Assembly: GCA_023391895.1 (NCBI GenBank)
Contig: JAEWAC010000271.1
Coordinates: 1 to 5,561, forward strand
From: Bacteroidota bacterium
GTDB lineage: Bacteria > Bacteroidota > Bacteroidia > Chitinophagales > Chitinophagaceae
Direction of reading: 5' to 3'
DNA: 5,561 bases
Of this stretch, positions 1 through 5,465 are shown piece after piece. The notes below the pieces were generated by a model. That model was not told the DNA's origin. It saw only the letters and a program-made list of their open reading frames with translations, and ran no database searches. Position 1 is the first letter of the stretch; the number at the start of each line of letters is the position of its first letter. Both the position numbers and the translations under genes were made by a program.

Positions 1-201
1 ATGTATGTTGATTCCATTTTGATTGGTGGTTCGTTAGGTTGCTTTTTTTTCTTATCAAAAGCACATGAATGTTGACATGCCAGAATTTACAGGAAGTTCA
101 AAGCACTGTTTTACCATTGCTAAAAATAGGTAAAATGGAATTGGCAGCGGGTACTATCTATCCTTTTAAAAATGCTATATTCATACTACTGCACTTTTTT
201 T

Positions 202-576
202 ATGTATGTACGTTTCCTGTTTTTATGCCTGCTTTTTTACTCCTGCAACGGCCCGCGTATGGTACAAACCGACCTGTACTTTGGTCAGCTTAAGCAGGAT
301 GGCAGTATGGTTACGGAGCAGCAGTGGAATGAATTTGTAGCACATCACGTTAGTAAAGTTTTCAAAACCGGAAGTACTATCATCCAGGCTCATGGCAACT
401 GGTTTGATACAACCACTAAAACCCTGGTATCAGAACCTTCCTTTATCGTAACCGCCATTTACCCATCCTCCCTTAAAGTGAGCCCTCAAATTGACAGCCT
501 GCGCATAATTTATAAACACTTGTACCAGCAGCAATCGGTATTGCGGGTAGATAAAAAAGTAAAGGCCAGGCTATAA
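202..576 (+). CDS. Small lipoprotein of the DUF3574 family
   Basis: A 124-residue protein whose biochemical role is unknown; DUF3574 is recognised here by pattern. The N-terminus reads as a lipoprotein signal: MYVR, a hydrophobic run over residues 5-14, then Cys15 in the context FYSC, a loose lipobox because the usual Leu at -3 is Phe. The mature part shows the family's spaced motifs: DLYFG (24-28), Trp42 and Phe45 in a QQWNEF segment, GNW (65-67), EPS (78-80), and a C-terminal QQSVLRVD block (110-117) after a helix ending in Tyr104-Tyr108. Family members are short, and this one appears full length. The frame is open upstream to ATG 172, which would add ten residues ending in FF before the basic residue; 202 was chosen because it gives a compact signal peptide. 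Neither start has a clear Shine-Dalgarno. It is probably anchored in the inner or outer membrane facing the periplasm. The gene stands alone, 153 bp ahead of the next one. Confidence 0.8.
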   Translation: MYVRFLFLCLLFYSCNGPRMVQTDLYFGQLKQDGSMVTEQQWNEFVAHHVSKVFKTGSTIIQAHGNWFDTTTKTLVSEPSFIVTAIYPSSLKVSPQIDSLRIIYKHLYQQQSVLRVDKKVKARL

Positions 577-729
577 TCGAAAAAAAGCAGGGTTATTAGA
601 AATATGCAGTGAATACCCGCTCCGGCAGCATATGCCGCAATCTACAAAAAGTTGAATGCAGCCATTTTTTTATAATTGCCATTTCTTCCCTAGTTTCAGG
701 TAAAATACTGTTTTAAAATACTCCTGACC

Positions 730-1665
730 ATGAATCGAAAATCAACCCTCTTGCTTTCTTTTCTGTTTTTTCTTACAGGTACCGTCACTGCCCAGTCAGC
801 TAAAGCCGACACCACCCTGGAAGGTCGCTGGGATCTGACCATTTCCCAGTCCGGACAGCAATTACCTTCCTGGCTGGAAGTGCGGCATTCAGGAACCCAT
901 ACGCTGATAGGGCAGTTTGTGAGCACCAGCGGTAGTGCCCGGCCTATTTCTAAAGTTCACGTAACCGGAAATCAATTCCGTTTCGCGATCCCGCCGCAAT
1001 GGGAACGAGGCGCCGGAGACCTGGTAGTGGAAGGCCAGTTGGCTTCCAACCAAATATCGGGCACCATCACCTACCCGGATGGCAGTAAGCATAACTGGAC
1101 TGGTGTACGGGCCCCTGCCCTGCGGCGCCAGAAAGAACCACAGTGGGGAAGCCCCATTCAATTGTTCAATGGTAAAGACCTGACGGGCTGGAAAGCACTG
1201 GGAACCATGCAGTGGGTAGTGGAAAATGGCATTTTGAAAAGCCCGAAGTCAGGAGCCAACCTGGTCAGCGAAGCCAAGTTTGATGATTTTAAACTTCAGG
1301 TGGAGTTTCGTTATCCTAAAGGCAGCAACAGCGGTGTGTACCTGCGGGGCCGCTACGAGGTTCAGATTTCCGACAGTAAAGGCCTGGAGCCTTTGGTAGG
1401 TGAATTGGGTGCGATCTATGGCTTTTTGGCCCCCAATGAGCAGGTGGCTAAATCACCCGGTGAATGGCAGACCTATGAAATCACACTGGTAGGCCGACTG
1501 GTTACGGTAGTAGCCAATGGTAAAACCATCATCTGTAACCAGGAAATTCCGGGCATCACCGGTGGCGCCCTGGACAGCAAGGAAGGCGAACCCGGTCCGA
1601 TATTGATACAAGGTGATCATGGCCCCATTGAATACCGCCGTATTGTTATAACGCCGGCCCGATAG
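730..1665 (+). CDS. Secreted protein with N-terminal beta domain and C-terminal DUF1080 (3-keto-glycoside hydrolase family) domain
   Basis: 311 residues. Residues 1-23 are a signal peptide (MNRKS, hydrophobic 7-19, likely cut near TAQS), so the protein is exported to the periplasm or beyond. Residues about 30-127 form a beta-rich domain (LEGRWDL at the start, GQFVS, GTITYPDG, NWTG) resembling a small lipocalin-like barrel; I cannot name a family. Residues about 141-309 are the DUF1080 domain, a concanavalin/laminin-G-like jelly roll. Hallmarks are IQLFNGKDLTGW (143-154), a WVVENGIL strand, the FRYPKGSNSGVYLRGRYEVQI core (193-213), GAIYG (227-231), GEWQTYEI (244-251) and the closing GPILIQGDHGPIEYRRI block (289-305). 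Some family members cleave 3-keto-glycosides made by periplasmic oxidation of disaccharides, and others are only annotated as such. Substrate and activity are not shown by sequence, and no oxidoreductase partner or SusC/D pair is in view. No Shine-Dalgarno precedes the ATG, which is common in this phylum. A hairpin follows the stop. Confidence 0.93.
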   Translation: MNRKSTLLLSFLFFLTGTVTAQSAKADTTLEGRWDLTISQSGQQLPSWLEVRHSGTHTLIGQFVSTSGSARPISKVHVTGNQFRFAIPPQWERGAGDLVVEGQLASNQISGTITYPDGSKHNWTGVRAPALRRQKEPQWGSPIQLFNGKDLTGWKALGTMQWVVENGILKSPKSGANLVSEAKFDDFKLQVEFRYPKGSNSGVYLRGRYEVQISDSKGLEPLVGELGAIYGFLAPNEQVAKSPGEWQTYEITLVGRLVTVVANGKTIICNQEIPGITGGALDSKEGEPGPILIQGDHGPIEYRRIVITPAR

Positions 1666-1675
1666 GTCCTTAAAT

Positions 1676-1709
1676 ACTACTGCCCAGCCTTACGGGGCTG
1701 GGCAGTAGT
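1676..1709 (+). terminator. Perfect 14-bp hairpin after the DUF1080 gene
   Basis: The arms 1676-1689 (ACTACTGCCCAGCC) and 1696-1709 are exact reverse complements around a 6-base loop (TTACGG), and the stem begins 10 bp past the stop codon. The G+C-rich stem and its position argue for transcription termination or mRNA 3'-end protection. There is no long T-run on either strand (TTGACATCTTTAA follows on +), so it is not a textbook intrinsic terminator. Confidence 0.7.
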
Positions 1710-2043
1710 TGACATCTTTAACAGCAATTGTTTGTATTGATTATTGGTACTGCTAAGATACAATCAGCCCCCACTTCTTCAAAAACCCATCTGCATGGAT
1801 TGCATAAAAACGGTCATGAACGGTGCTAATTCAGGCATCAGAGGCATTAACCATACAGCAGTCTTGCAGCATATCAACTCGGGATTCTTCAAAAACAGCC
1901 GAAGCCGCTCAAAAGCCATGCGCTTGTGTCTTTCAACTGAAAATATGGCTTTACCACCCGCCAAAAATGGCTATTCCGTACGTATTCCCTGCCGCTTTTG
2001 ACAGAAATGGTCTTTAGGAACAACGCTTGTTTCTATAACCCAA
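1710..2043. other. Spacer without a convincing gene, upstream of the serine protease gene
   Basis: This stretch separates the hairpin from the protease start. Frames of 61-85 codons are open on both strands (1744-2001 +, 1823-2017 +, 1779-1964 -), but none has a start signal, a recognisable domain or convincing composition. It holds one good copy (1775-1790) and one partial copy (1885-1897) of a motif found in other spacers. TTTG at 1997-2000 could be a -33 element for the protease gene, but no matching TAnnTTTG was found at the right distance. Confidence 0.6.
1775..1790 (-). repeat. Dispersed spacer motif, copy A (one mismatch)
   Basis: The + strand reads TTCTTCAAAAACCCAT, one base different from copies B and C. 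On the minus strand it is ATGGGTTTTTGAAGAA. It lies about 254 bp before the protease start. Function is unknown; the strand is arbitrary and follows the ATGGG-first reading. Confidence 0.6.
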
Positions 2044-3000
2044 ATGACCAGTTTTCTTCAACAGGATGCGGCCTTGCTGGATGCGTATTCGCAAACGGTC
2101 AGCGCTGTTTTTCAATCCATGTCACCCGCGGTGGTACATATTACTAACAAAGCAAAGACAGAAAGAAATGACCGGGGAGCCAGCGGCTCGGGCTTTTTGA
2201 TTTCTTCGGATGGCTATATCATCACCAATCACCATGTTATTGAAGGCAATGGTATCCTTCAGGTAACGCTGGACGATGGTACCCTGCTTTCGGCAGAGCG
2301 CCGGGGCAGCGACCCCTCTACCGATATCGCCGTCATCAAGGTAGACGGACGCTCTTTTCGCTCACTAGCCTTTGCAGACTCCGGCCGCCTGGTGCCCGGC
2401 CAGATTGCCATTGCTATTGGCAACCCTTATGGCTTGCAGCAAACCGTTACAGCCGGTGTGGTAAGCGCCGTTGGCCGAAGCCTGCGGGCCGGTAATGGCC
2501 GTTTGATCGATGATGTGATTCAAACCGATGCCTCCCTGAACCCCGGTAATTCCGGCGGACCATTGCTGGATTCTGCGGGCAACGTGATTGGTGTGAATAC
2601 AGCCATCATTTCTTCCGCCCAGGGCATTTGCTTTGCCGTTTCTTCTAACCTGGCCTCCTCCATAGCCGGCCAACTGATCATGAAGGGAAGGGTTCACCGG
2701 GCACTGATCGGCATTGCAGGACAAACCGTGAACCTTACCTCCCGCATGCGGGAAGCCAACCACCTCCAAAACAAAACAGGCGTTTATGTATTTGAGGTAA
2801 TAAAAGTCAATGCGCTCAATCACCGCCGCCTGTTTTATGGCGACATTATTGTGCAGTTCAATGGCAAACCGGTTGAAACGATTGATAACCTGTTTAAATA
2901 CCTGACCGAAGAAATAATTGGCATGCCGGTGCAGATTGGTTTATTAAGAAATGGAAGGCTGGTGCAGGAAATGATCGTGCCGGAGCCTTCCGGCAACTAA
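2044..3000 (+). CDS. HtrA/DegP-like serine protease (S1C family) with one PDZ domain, no signal peptide
   Basis: 318 residues. A trypsin-like domain covers about 15-210 and a single PDZ domain about 218-312. The catalytic triad is intact: His64 in TNHHV, Asp94 in STDIAVIKV, and Ser170 in LNPGNSGGPLLD. Other family marks are GSGFLISSDGYIITN (48-62), IAIGNPYGLQQTVTAGVVS (123-141) and IQTDASLNPGNSGG. The PDZ part has GVYVFEV (246-252) and YGDIIVQFNGKPV (265-277). Such enzymes degrade or chaperone misfolded proteins, with the PDZ domain binding C-termini. Most HtrA proteins are exported, but this N-terminus (MTSFLQQDAALLDAYSQTVS) is polar, and the frame is closed by TGA at 1999-2001 with no other plausible start between. 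It is therefore predicted cytoplasmic, unless exported by an unrecognised route. A group of short soil-bacterial S1C proteases has a similar 'LDAYSQ..' start, as far as I recall. No Shine-Dalgarno is close to the ATG. It stands alone between two long spacers. Confidence 0.93.
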   Translation: MTSFLQQDAALLDAYSQTVSAVFQSMSPAVVHITNKAKTERNDRGASGSGFLISSDGYIITNHHVIEGNGILQVTLDDGTLLSAERRGSDPSTDIAVIKVDGRSFRSLAFADSGRLVPGQIAIAIGNPYGLQQTVTAGVVSAVGRSLRAGNGRLIDDVIQTDASLNPGNSGGPLLDSAGNVIGVNTAIISSAQGICFAVSSNLASSIAGQLIMKGRVHRALIGIAGQTVNLTSRMREANHLQNKTGVYVFEVIKVNALNHRRLFYGDIIVQFNGKPVETIDNLFKYLTEEIIGMPVQIGLLRNGRLVQEMIVPEPSGN

Positions 3001-3335
3001 ACGCACAATGTACGGGCACACATTCTTATTTGGATCAAACGTTGAAAAGCAGGTTGTATATGGGTATTTGAAACAGTTCAGGAAAGCTTAATTTTCATTT
3101 GTCCATTAGCTGCATAAGCCATTCCGTTTAAATCAAATTCAAAAGGATGCCATTCGGATAAGTGTTGAAATCAGATTGACTTATTTATAACTTACTGAAT
3201 GCAACTATTTTCACTTCCTGCCATTTTTTCCTGCAAGCGCATACCTTATCAAATACTTTCTTTTTAAAAGATAAAAGTTCTTCAAAACCCCATACGGCAG
3301 AAAACTGTATTTTTATTTTAAATATCAAAGGTGAG
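3001..3335. other. Spacer between protease and corA-like gene
   Basis: AT-rich DNA with no gene that can be called. It contains a good copy of the dispersed motif at 3278-3293 and a weaker, oppositely oriented relative at 3060-3075. A protein-like open frame lies on the minus strand at 3078-3170 (see findings). Near the right end, TATTTTTA at 3308-3315 is one base off the Bacteroidota -7 element TAnnTTTG and could serve the corA-like gene, but no good -33 element was found. No clear terminator follows the protease stop; the only nearby dyad, AATGT/ACATT at 3007-3024, is weak. Confidence 0.6.
3278..3293 (-). repeat. Dispersed spacer motif, copy B
   Basis: The + strand reads TTCTTCAAAACCCCAT, identical over 16 bases to the copy at 5355-5370. 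It ends 42 bp before the corA-like start, and just upstream of the possible -7 element at 3308, so it could overlap that gene's promoter. Confidence 0.65.
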
Positions 3336-4307
3336 ATGAGTGCCGTTATTAACTGTGCCGCTTATTCCAATGGCCGCCGGATTGACACGGTCAAAATCAC
3401 CGATATCAGCCATTTGCTGCAGCAAAAAGACAAGTTTGTTTGGATCGGCCTTCACGAACCGGACGAAGAACTGCTGGTGCAGGCGCAACAGCAATTTGGC
3501 TTGCACGATCTGGCCATTGAAGACGCCCACAATGCCCATCAGCGTCCTAAAATCGAAATGTATGGCGACACCCTGTTTATGGTGCTGCGTACAGCTTTTA
3601 TGGACCAGGGCCACATTCATTTTGGTGAAACCCACTTTTTCGCAGGTCTTAATTTCCTGTTGACCATCCGTCATGGCTCTAACATATCGTATGGCGATGT
3701 GCGAACGCGGTGCGAAAGCACGCCCCAATTGTTGCGAAAAGGTCCCGGCTTTGCCCTTTATGCCGTTATGGACTCGATTGTAGACCAGTATTTTCCGGTA
3801 GTGGATGAATTGCAGGAACAACTGGAGCGGCTGGAAGAAGCCGTTTTCAGCCAAAAACCCAGTCGCGAAACCACGGCTGAAATTCACCAGTTAAAACGGG
3901 AGGTACTGGAAGTAAAGCGGGTGGTATCGCCTCTCATAGATATGTGCAACCGCCTGGTGCGTTTTGACCTGCCCAGTATTTCCGACGAAACACGGCCGTA
4001 CTTCCGGGATATTTATGATCATGTATTGCGCATTAATGAAATGGTGGATAACACCCGGGAAATGGTCAGCAGCGTGCTGGAAGTCAACTTTTCCCTTATT
4101 TCCATTTCTCAAAATGAGGTATCCAAAAGGTTTGCCGGCTGGGCGGCCATTATTGGCGTACCCACCATGATTGCCGGCATTTACGGGATGAATTTTAAAT
4201 TCATTCCGGAGCTAAACTGGCCCTACGCCTACCCGGTGGTATTGGTGGTCACCATCGGCACCTGTATCTTTCTGTACCGCCGCTTTAAGCAATCGGGCTG
4301 GTTGTAA
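3336..4307 (+). CDS. corA: CorA-type magnesium/cobalt transport protein
   Basis: 323 residues, a usual length for CorA. The protein forms homopentameric inner-membrane channels for Mg2+ (also Co2+, Ni2+), gated by cytoplasmic metal binding. The N-terminal alpha/beta domain (about 1-140) includes FVWIGLHEPDEE (34-45), LAIEDAHNAHQRPKIEMYGDTLFMVLR (59-85) and a FLLTIRHG strand (107-114). The long stalk helices follow, with VMDSIVDQYFPVVDELQEQLERLEEAVF at 144-171 and NEMVDNTREMVSSVLEV at 234-250. TM1 is about 266-286 (NEVSKRFAGWAAIIGVPTMIAGIYG) and ends in the signature Gly284-Met285-Asn286. After the periplasmic loop (FKFIPELNWPYAYP), TM2 is about 297-315, followed by a short basic tail ending GWL. 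The start is backed by AAAGGTGAG immediately before ATG, the best ribosome-site match among the main genes here, though close to the start. The gene is monocistronic and convergent with the next one. Which ion is transported cannot be read from the sequence. Confidence 0.95.
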   Translation: MSAVINCAAYSNGRRIDTVKITDISHLLQQKDKFVWIGLHEPDEELLVQAQQQFGLHDLAIEDAHNAHQRPKIEMYGDTLFMVLRTAFMDQGHIHFGETHFFAGLNFLLTIRHGSNISYGDVRTRCESTPQLLRKGPGFALYAVMDSIVDQYFPVVDELQEQLERLEEAVFSQKPSRETTAEIHQLKREVLEVKRVVSPLIDMCNRLVRFDLPSISDETRPYFRDIYDHVLRINEMVDNTREMVSSVLEVNFSLISISQNEVSKRFAGWAAIIGVPTMIAGIYGMNFKFIPELNWPYAYPVVLVVTIGTCIFLYRRFKQSGWL

Positions 4308-4517
4308 GGGTAACAAAATTTTCATATGACGTTTTGAAGGCTTTTACAATGGCTATGCATCTATTGCCGGTCCTTGAAAATCCCATCTGCTCTTCATGAT
4401 CATTCATTGGATTCTTTCAAAAAACCATTTTGTTTTCTATAGCTGGCAGTACTTCAAATCTGTCACAATCTTTTTCTTAAAAACCCCAAGTTGATAAACA
4501 GACGGAAGGTCATAAAA

Positions 4518-4546
4518 AGGCCCTGAAGCGGTTAGGTTCAGGGCCT
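4518..4546 (-). terminator. Intrinsic terminator of the collagen-like lipoprotein gene
   Basis: The arms 4518-4527 (AGGCCCTGAA) and 4537-4546 are exact reverse complements around a 9-base loop. Read on the minus strand, the G+C-rich stem is followed at once by TTTTTATG (4511-4518 on +), giving the stem-plus-U-tract form. The + strand side has no T-run, so it acts on minus-strand transcription. It lies about 86 bp beyond the lipoprotein stop codon. Confidence 0.8.
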
Positions 4547-4554
4547 GAAAAATG

Positions 4555-4605
4555 TTAGCTAAAGTACCCGTACTTAAGCCAGGTAGCAATGGTTGAAAAA
4601 TCCAT
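4555..4605 (-). CDS. Possible 16-residue peptide between lipoprotein stop and terminator
   Basis: The minus-strand ATG frame encodes MDFSTIATWLKYGYFS. It is in the same frame as the lipoprotein gene, whose TAA lies 27 bp before this ATG, and it ends 8 bp before the terminator stem. AAAGGA overlaps the lipoprotein stop region but is about 22-27 bases from this ATG, too far for an ordinary ribosome site. It could be a tiny gene, a remnant of a longer C-terminus, or chance. I recognise no family. Confidence 0.2.
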   Translation of the reverse strand: MDFSTIATWLKYGYFS

Positions 4606-4632
4606 TTGATTCAACTGGAAAAGCCGGTTCCT

Positions 4633-5211
4633 TTAATCTTTCAGATTCAGATAGGCTTTTACCTGATTATAGTCGTTCCAGTCGATCTGCTTCATGCGAC
4701 CCGTTGTGGTGCCGCCCGGAATGAGTATGTACCTATATTGAAACACTTTCTGATTCTGTTGGTTGGTGGTGGTGCCCAGGTCGACGGTAGATACCAGCAC
4801 TATGGATTGTAAAAAATAATATGGATTGATGATAAAGCCACCTTGCACTAAGAAACCAGGATCAAAATGCGGCAGTGGAACAACTAAAGGATCTGCTGTT
4901 GTACCCAGGTTCACATAAGTTTTGATTTCTCCTTTTTGCAAAATAGAATCCACCAGTGCAGTTGCGGTGATTTCAGCCTGCCATACCGCACTGTCTTCAT
5001 CGGTTTCAAATTCTACATCCAGCCAGCTGGAGTACTTCACATTGGCCGTACCGGGTGCACCGGCAGGTCCTGTGGGTCCGGCGGGCCCTGCTGGTCCGGC
5101 GGGTCCTGCAGCGCCTTGCGGACCGGCTGGTCCTTCTTTTTCGCAGGCTGCAAGTAAAAAAGAAACAGTTAAAAATAAAAAGAAGGAAATTCTGAATGGA
5201 GCGTGTTTCAT
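4633..5211 (-). CDS. Collagen-like lipoprotein, probably outer-membrane anchored
   Basis: 192 residues from ATG 5211; an in-frame TTG at 5220 would add three residues (MKL) and is less likely. Residues 1-22 are a lipoprotein signal peptide (MKHAPFR, hydrophobic 8-20) with lipobox LAAC and lipid cysteine Cys23. EKE follows directly, a charged, acid-rich start of the kind that marks surface-exported lipoproteins in Bacteroidota; surface exposure is inferred. Ten uninterrupted Gly-X-Y triplets follow (27-56), mostly Gly-Pro-Ala, as in a very short collagen rod. The rest (57-192) is a globular, beta-rich domain of unknown role ending in a YRYILIPGG block (about 159-167) and a DWNDYNQVKAYLNL tail. 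I recognise this as the C-terminal pattern of small Bacteroidota collagen-like lipoproteins, from memory. The rod is short for a stable triple helix, so trimerisation is uncertain. A promoter-like element lies about 225 bp upstream, and a closer AATTTTTG box (5255-5262, minus) lacks a -33 partner. A terminator follows. Confidence 0.88.
   Translation of the reverse strand: MKHAPFRISFFLFLTVSFLLAACEKEGPAGPQGAAGPAGPAGPAGPTGPAGAPGTANVKYSSWLDVEFETDEDSAVWQAEITATALVDSILQKGEIKTYVNLGTTADPLVVPLPHFDPGFLVQGGFIINPYYFLQSIVLVSTVDLGTTTNQQNQKVFQYRYILIPGGTTTGRMKQIDWNDYNQVKAYLNLKD
5044..5133 (-). repeat. Tandem Gly-X-Y (collagen) coding repeat
   Basis: Thirty codons make ten Gly-X-Y triplets, built on a 9-bp unit close to GGTCCGGCG. 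The unit is nearly its own reverse complement, so the opposite strand also reads Gly-Pro-Ala in one frame. Such repeats can change length by slippage, so unit number may vary between strains. Confidence 0.85.
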
Positions 5212-5345
5212 GAGCTTCAATTTTGGTTATGGAATGTTTTAAAATGACTGTTTACAAAAATTGTGATGCAAGACTGAAAAAGTGGTACCAGTTCCGGTAA
5301 AGAAACCGTTTTCATTCAGATAAAGATGGAGGCAGTCTTCACGTA

Positions 5346-5402
5346 TCATTCAACTTCTTCAAAACCCCATATAAGATTTTTACCGGGTTCTATTATAATC
5401 AT
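5346..5402 (-). CDS. Possible 18-residue leader peptide upstream of the lipoprotein gene
   Basis: The minus-strand ATG frame encodes MIIIEPGKNLIWGFEEVE. AGGAG (5413-5417 on +) sits 10 bases before the ATG, a good ribosome-site distance, and the promoter-like element at 5436-5465 is about 30 bases further upstream. Its last third (WGFEEV) is encoded by motif copy C. It ends 134 bp before the lipoprotein start, so it could be a leader frame in that mRNA. It is too short for statistical support and I recognise no family. It overlaps a hydrophobic frame on the other strand. Confidence 0.3.
   Translation of the reverse strand: MIIIEPGKNLIWGFEEVE
5355..5370 (-). repeat. Dispersed spacer motif, copy C
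   Basis: The + strand reads TTCTTCAAAACCCCAT, identical to copy B. It lies 144 bp upstream of the lipoprotein start, inside both the 18-codon minus frame and the 41-codon plus frame. Confidence 0.65.
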
Positions 5403-5435
5403 AGCTGTTATGCTCCTGCTGATAAAAAAACACAA

Positions 5436-5465
5436 CAAACTTTTATTCTAATAGTTACTTTCAAA
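5436..5465 (-). promoter_or_regulatory. Bacteroidota-type promoter candidate for the lipoprotein transcript
   Basis: On the minus strand TTTG (5462-5465) is followed after 18 bases by AAAGTTTG (5436-5443). The phylum consensus is TTTG, about 17-23 bases, then TAnnTTTG, so the -7 box has one mismatch (A for the first T). Transcription would start near 5430, run through the 18-codon frame and reach the lipoprotein gene after a leader of about 220 bases. AT-rich DNA gives such matches by chance fairly often. Confidence 0.35.

Larger units (their letters stand above)
4308..4632. other. Convergent spacer between corA-like and lipoprotein genes
   Basis: It holds the minus-strand terminator (4518-4546), a 16-codon minus-strand frame (4555-4605), and degenerate relatives of the dispersed motif at 4412-4428, 4474-4488 and, in the other orientation, 4326-4340. 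No hairpin with a T-run was found for the corA-like gene itself. No larger gene is supported. Confidence 0.6.

Noticed and set aside
69..293. 74-codon plus-strand frame overlapping the DUF3574 gene start
   Set aside because: It overlaps the lipoprotein signal in another frame, and its hydrophobic stretch comes from the same T-rich DNA.
623..637. Short dyad CGGCA-GCATA-TGCCG after the DUF3574 gene
   Set aside because: A 5-bp stem without a following T-run is not enough for a terminator call.
889..1161. 90-codon minus-strand frame inside the DUF1080 gene
   Set aside because: It is antisense to a well-supported gene and has no recognisable motif.
1753..1964. Minus-strand frames over the spacer, including 1779-1964 (61 codons) and 1753-1830 ending FYAIHADGFLKKWGLIVS
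   Set aside because: They look mildly protein-like, but have no start signals, are broken by stops and frame changes, and show no family resemblance; kept only as possible remnants.
2365..2823. 152-codon minus-strand frame opposite the serine protease
   Set aside because: The + strand carries the catalytic triad; the opposite frame has no domain features.
3318..3887. 189-codon minus-strand frame opposite the corA-like gene
   Set aside because: The + strand frame is an unmistakable CorA with the GMN motif; the opposite frame is a shadow.
4562..4575. Perfect inverted repeat AAGTAC-CC-GTACTT
   Set aside because: It is only 6 bp per arm and A+T-rich, too weak for a terminator; single short dyads of this size arise by chance.
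4922..5242. Plus-strand frame of 106 codons with collagen-like triplets
   Set aside because: It is the antisense image of the self-complementary repeat; the minus strand has a signal peptide, lipobox, family tail and terminator, and this frame has none of these.
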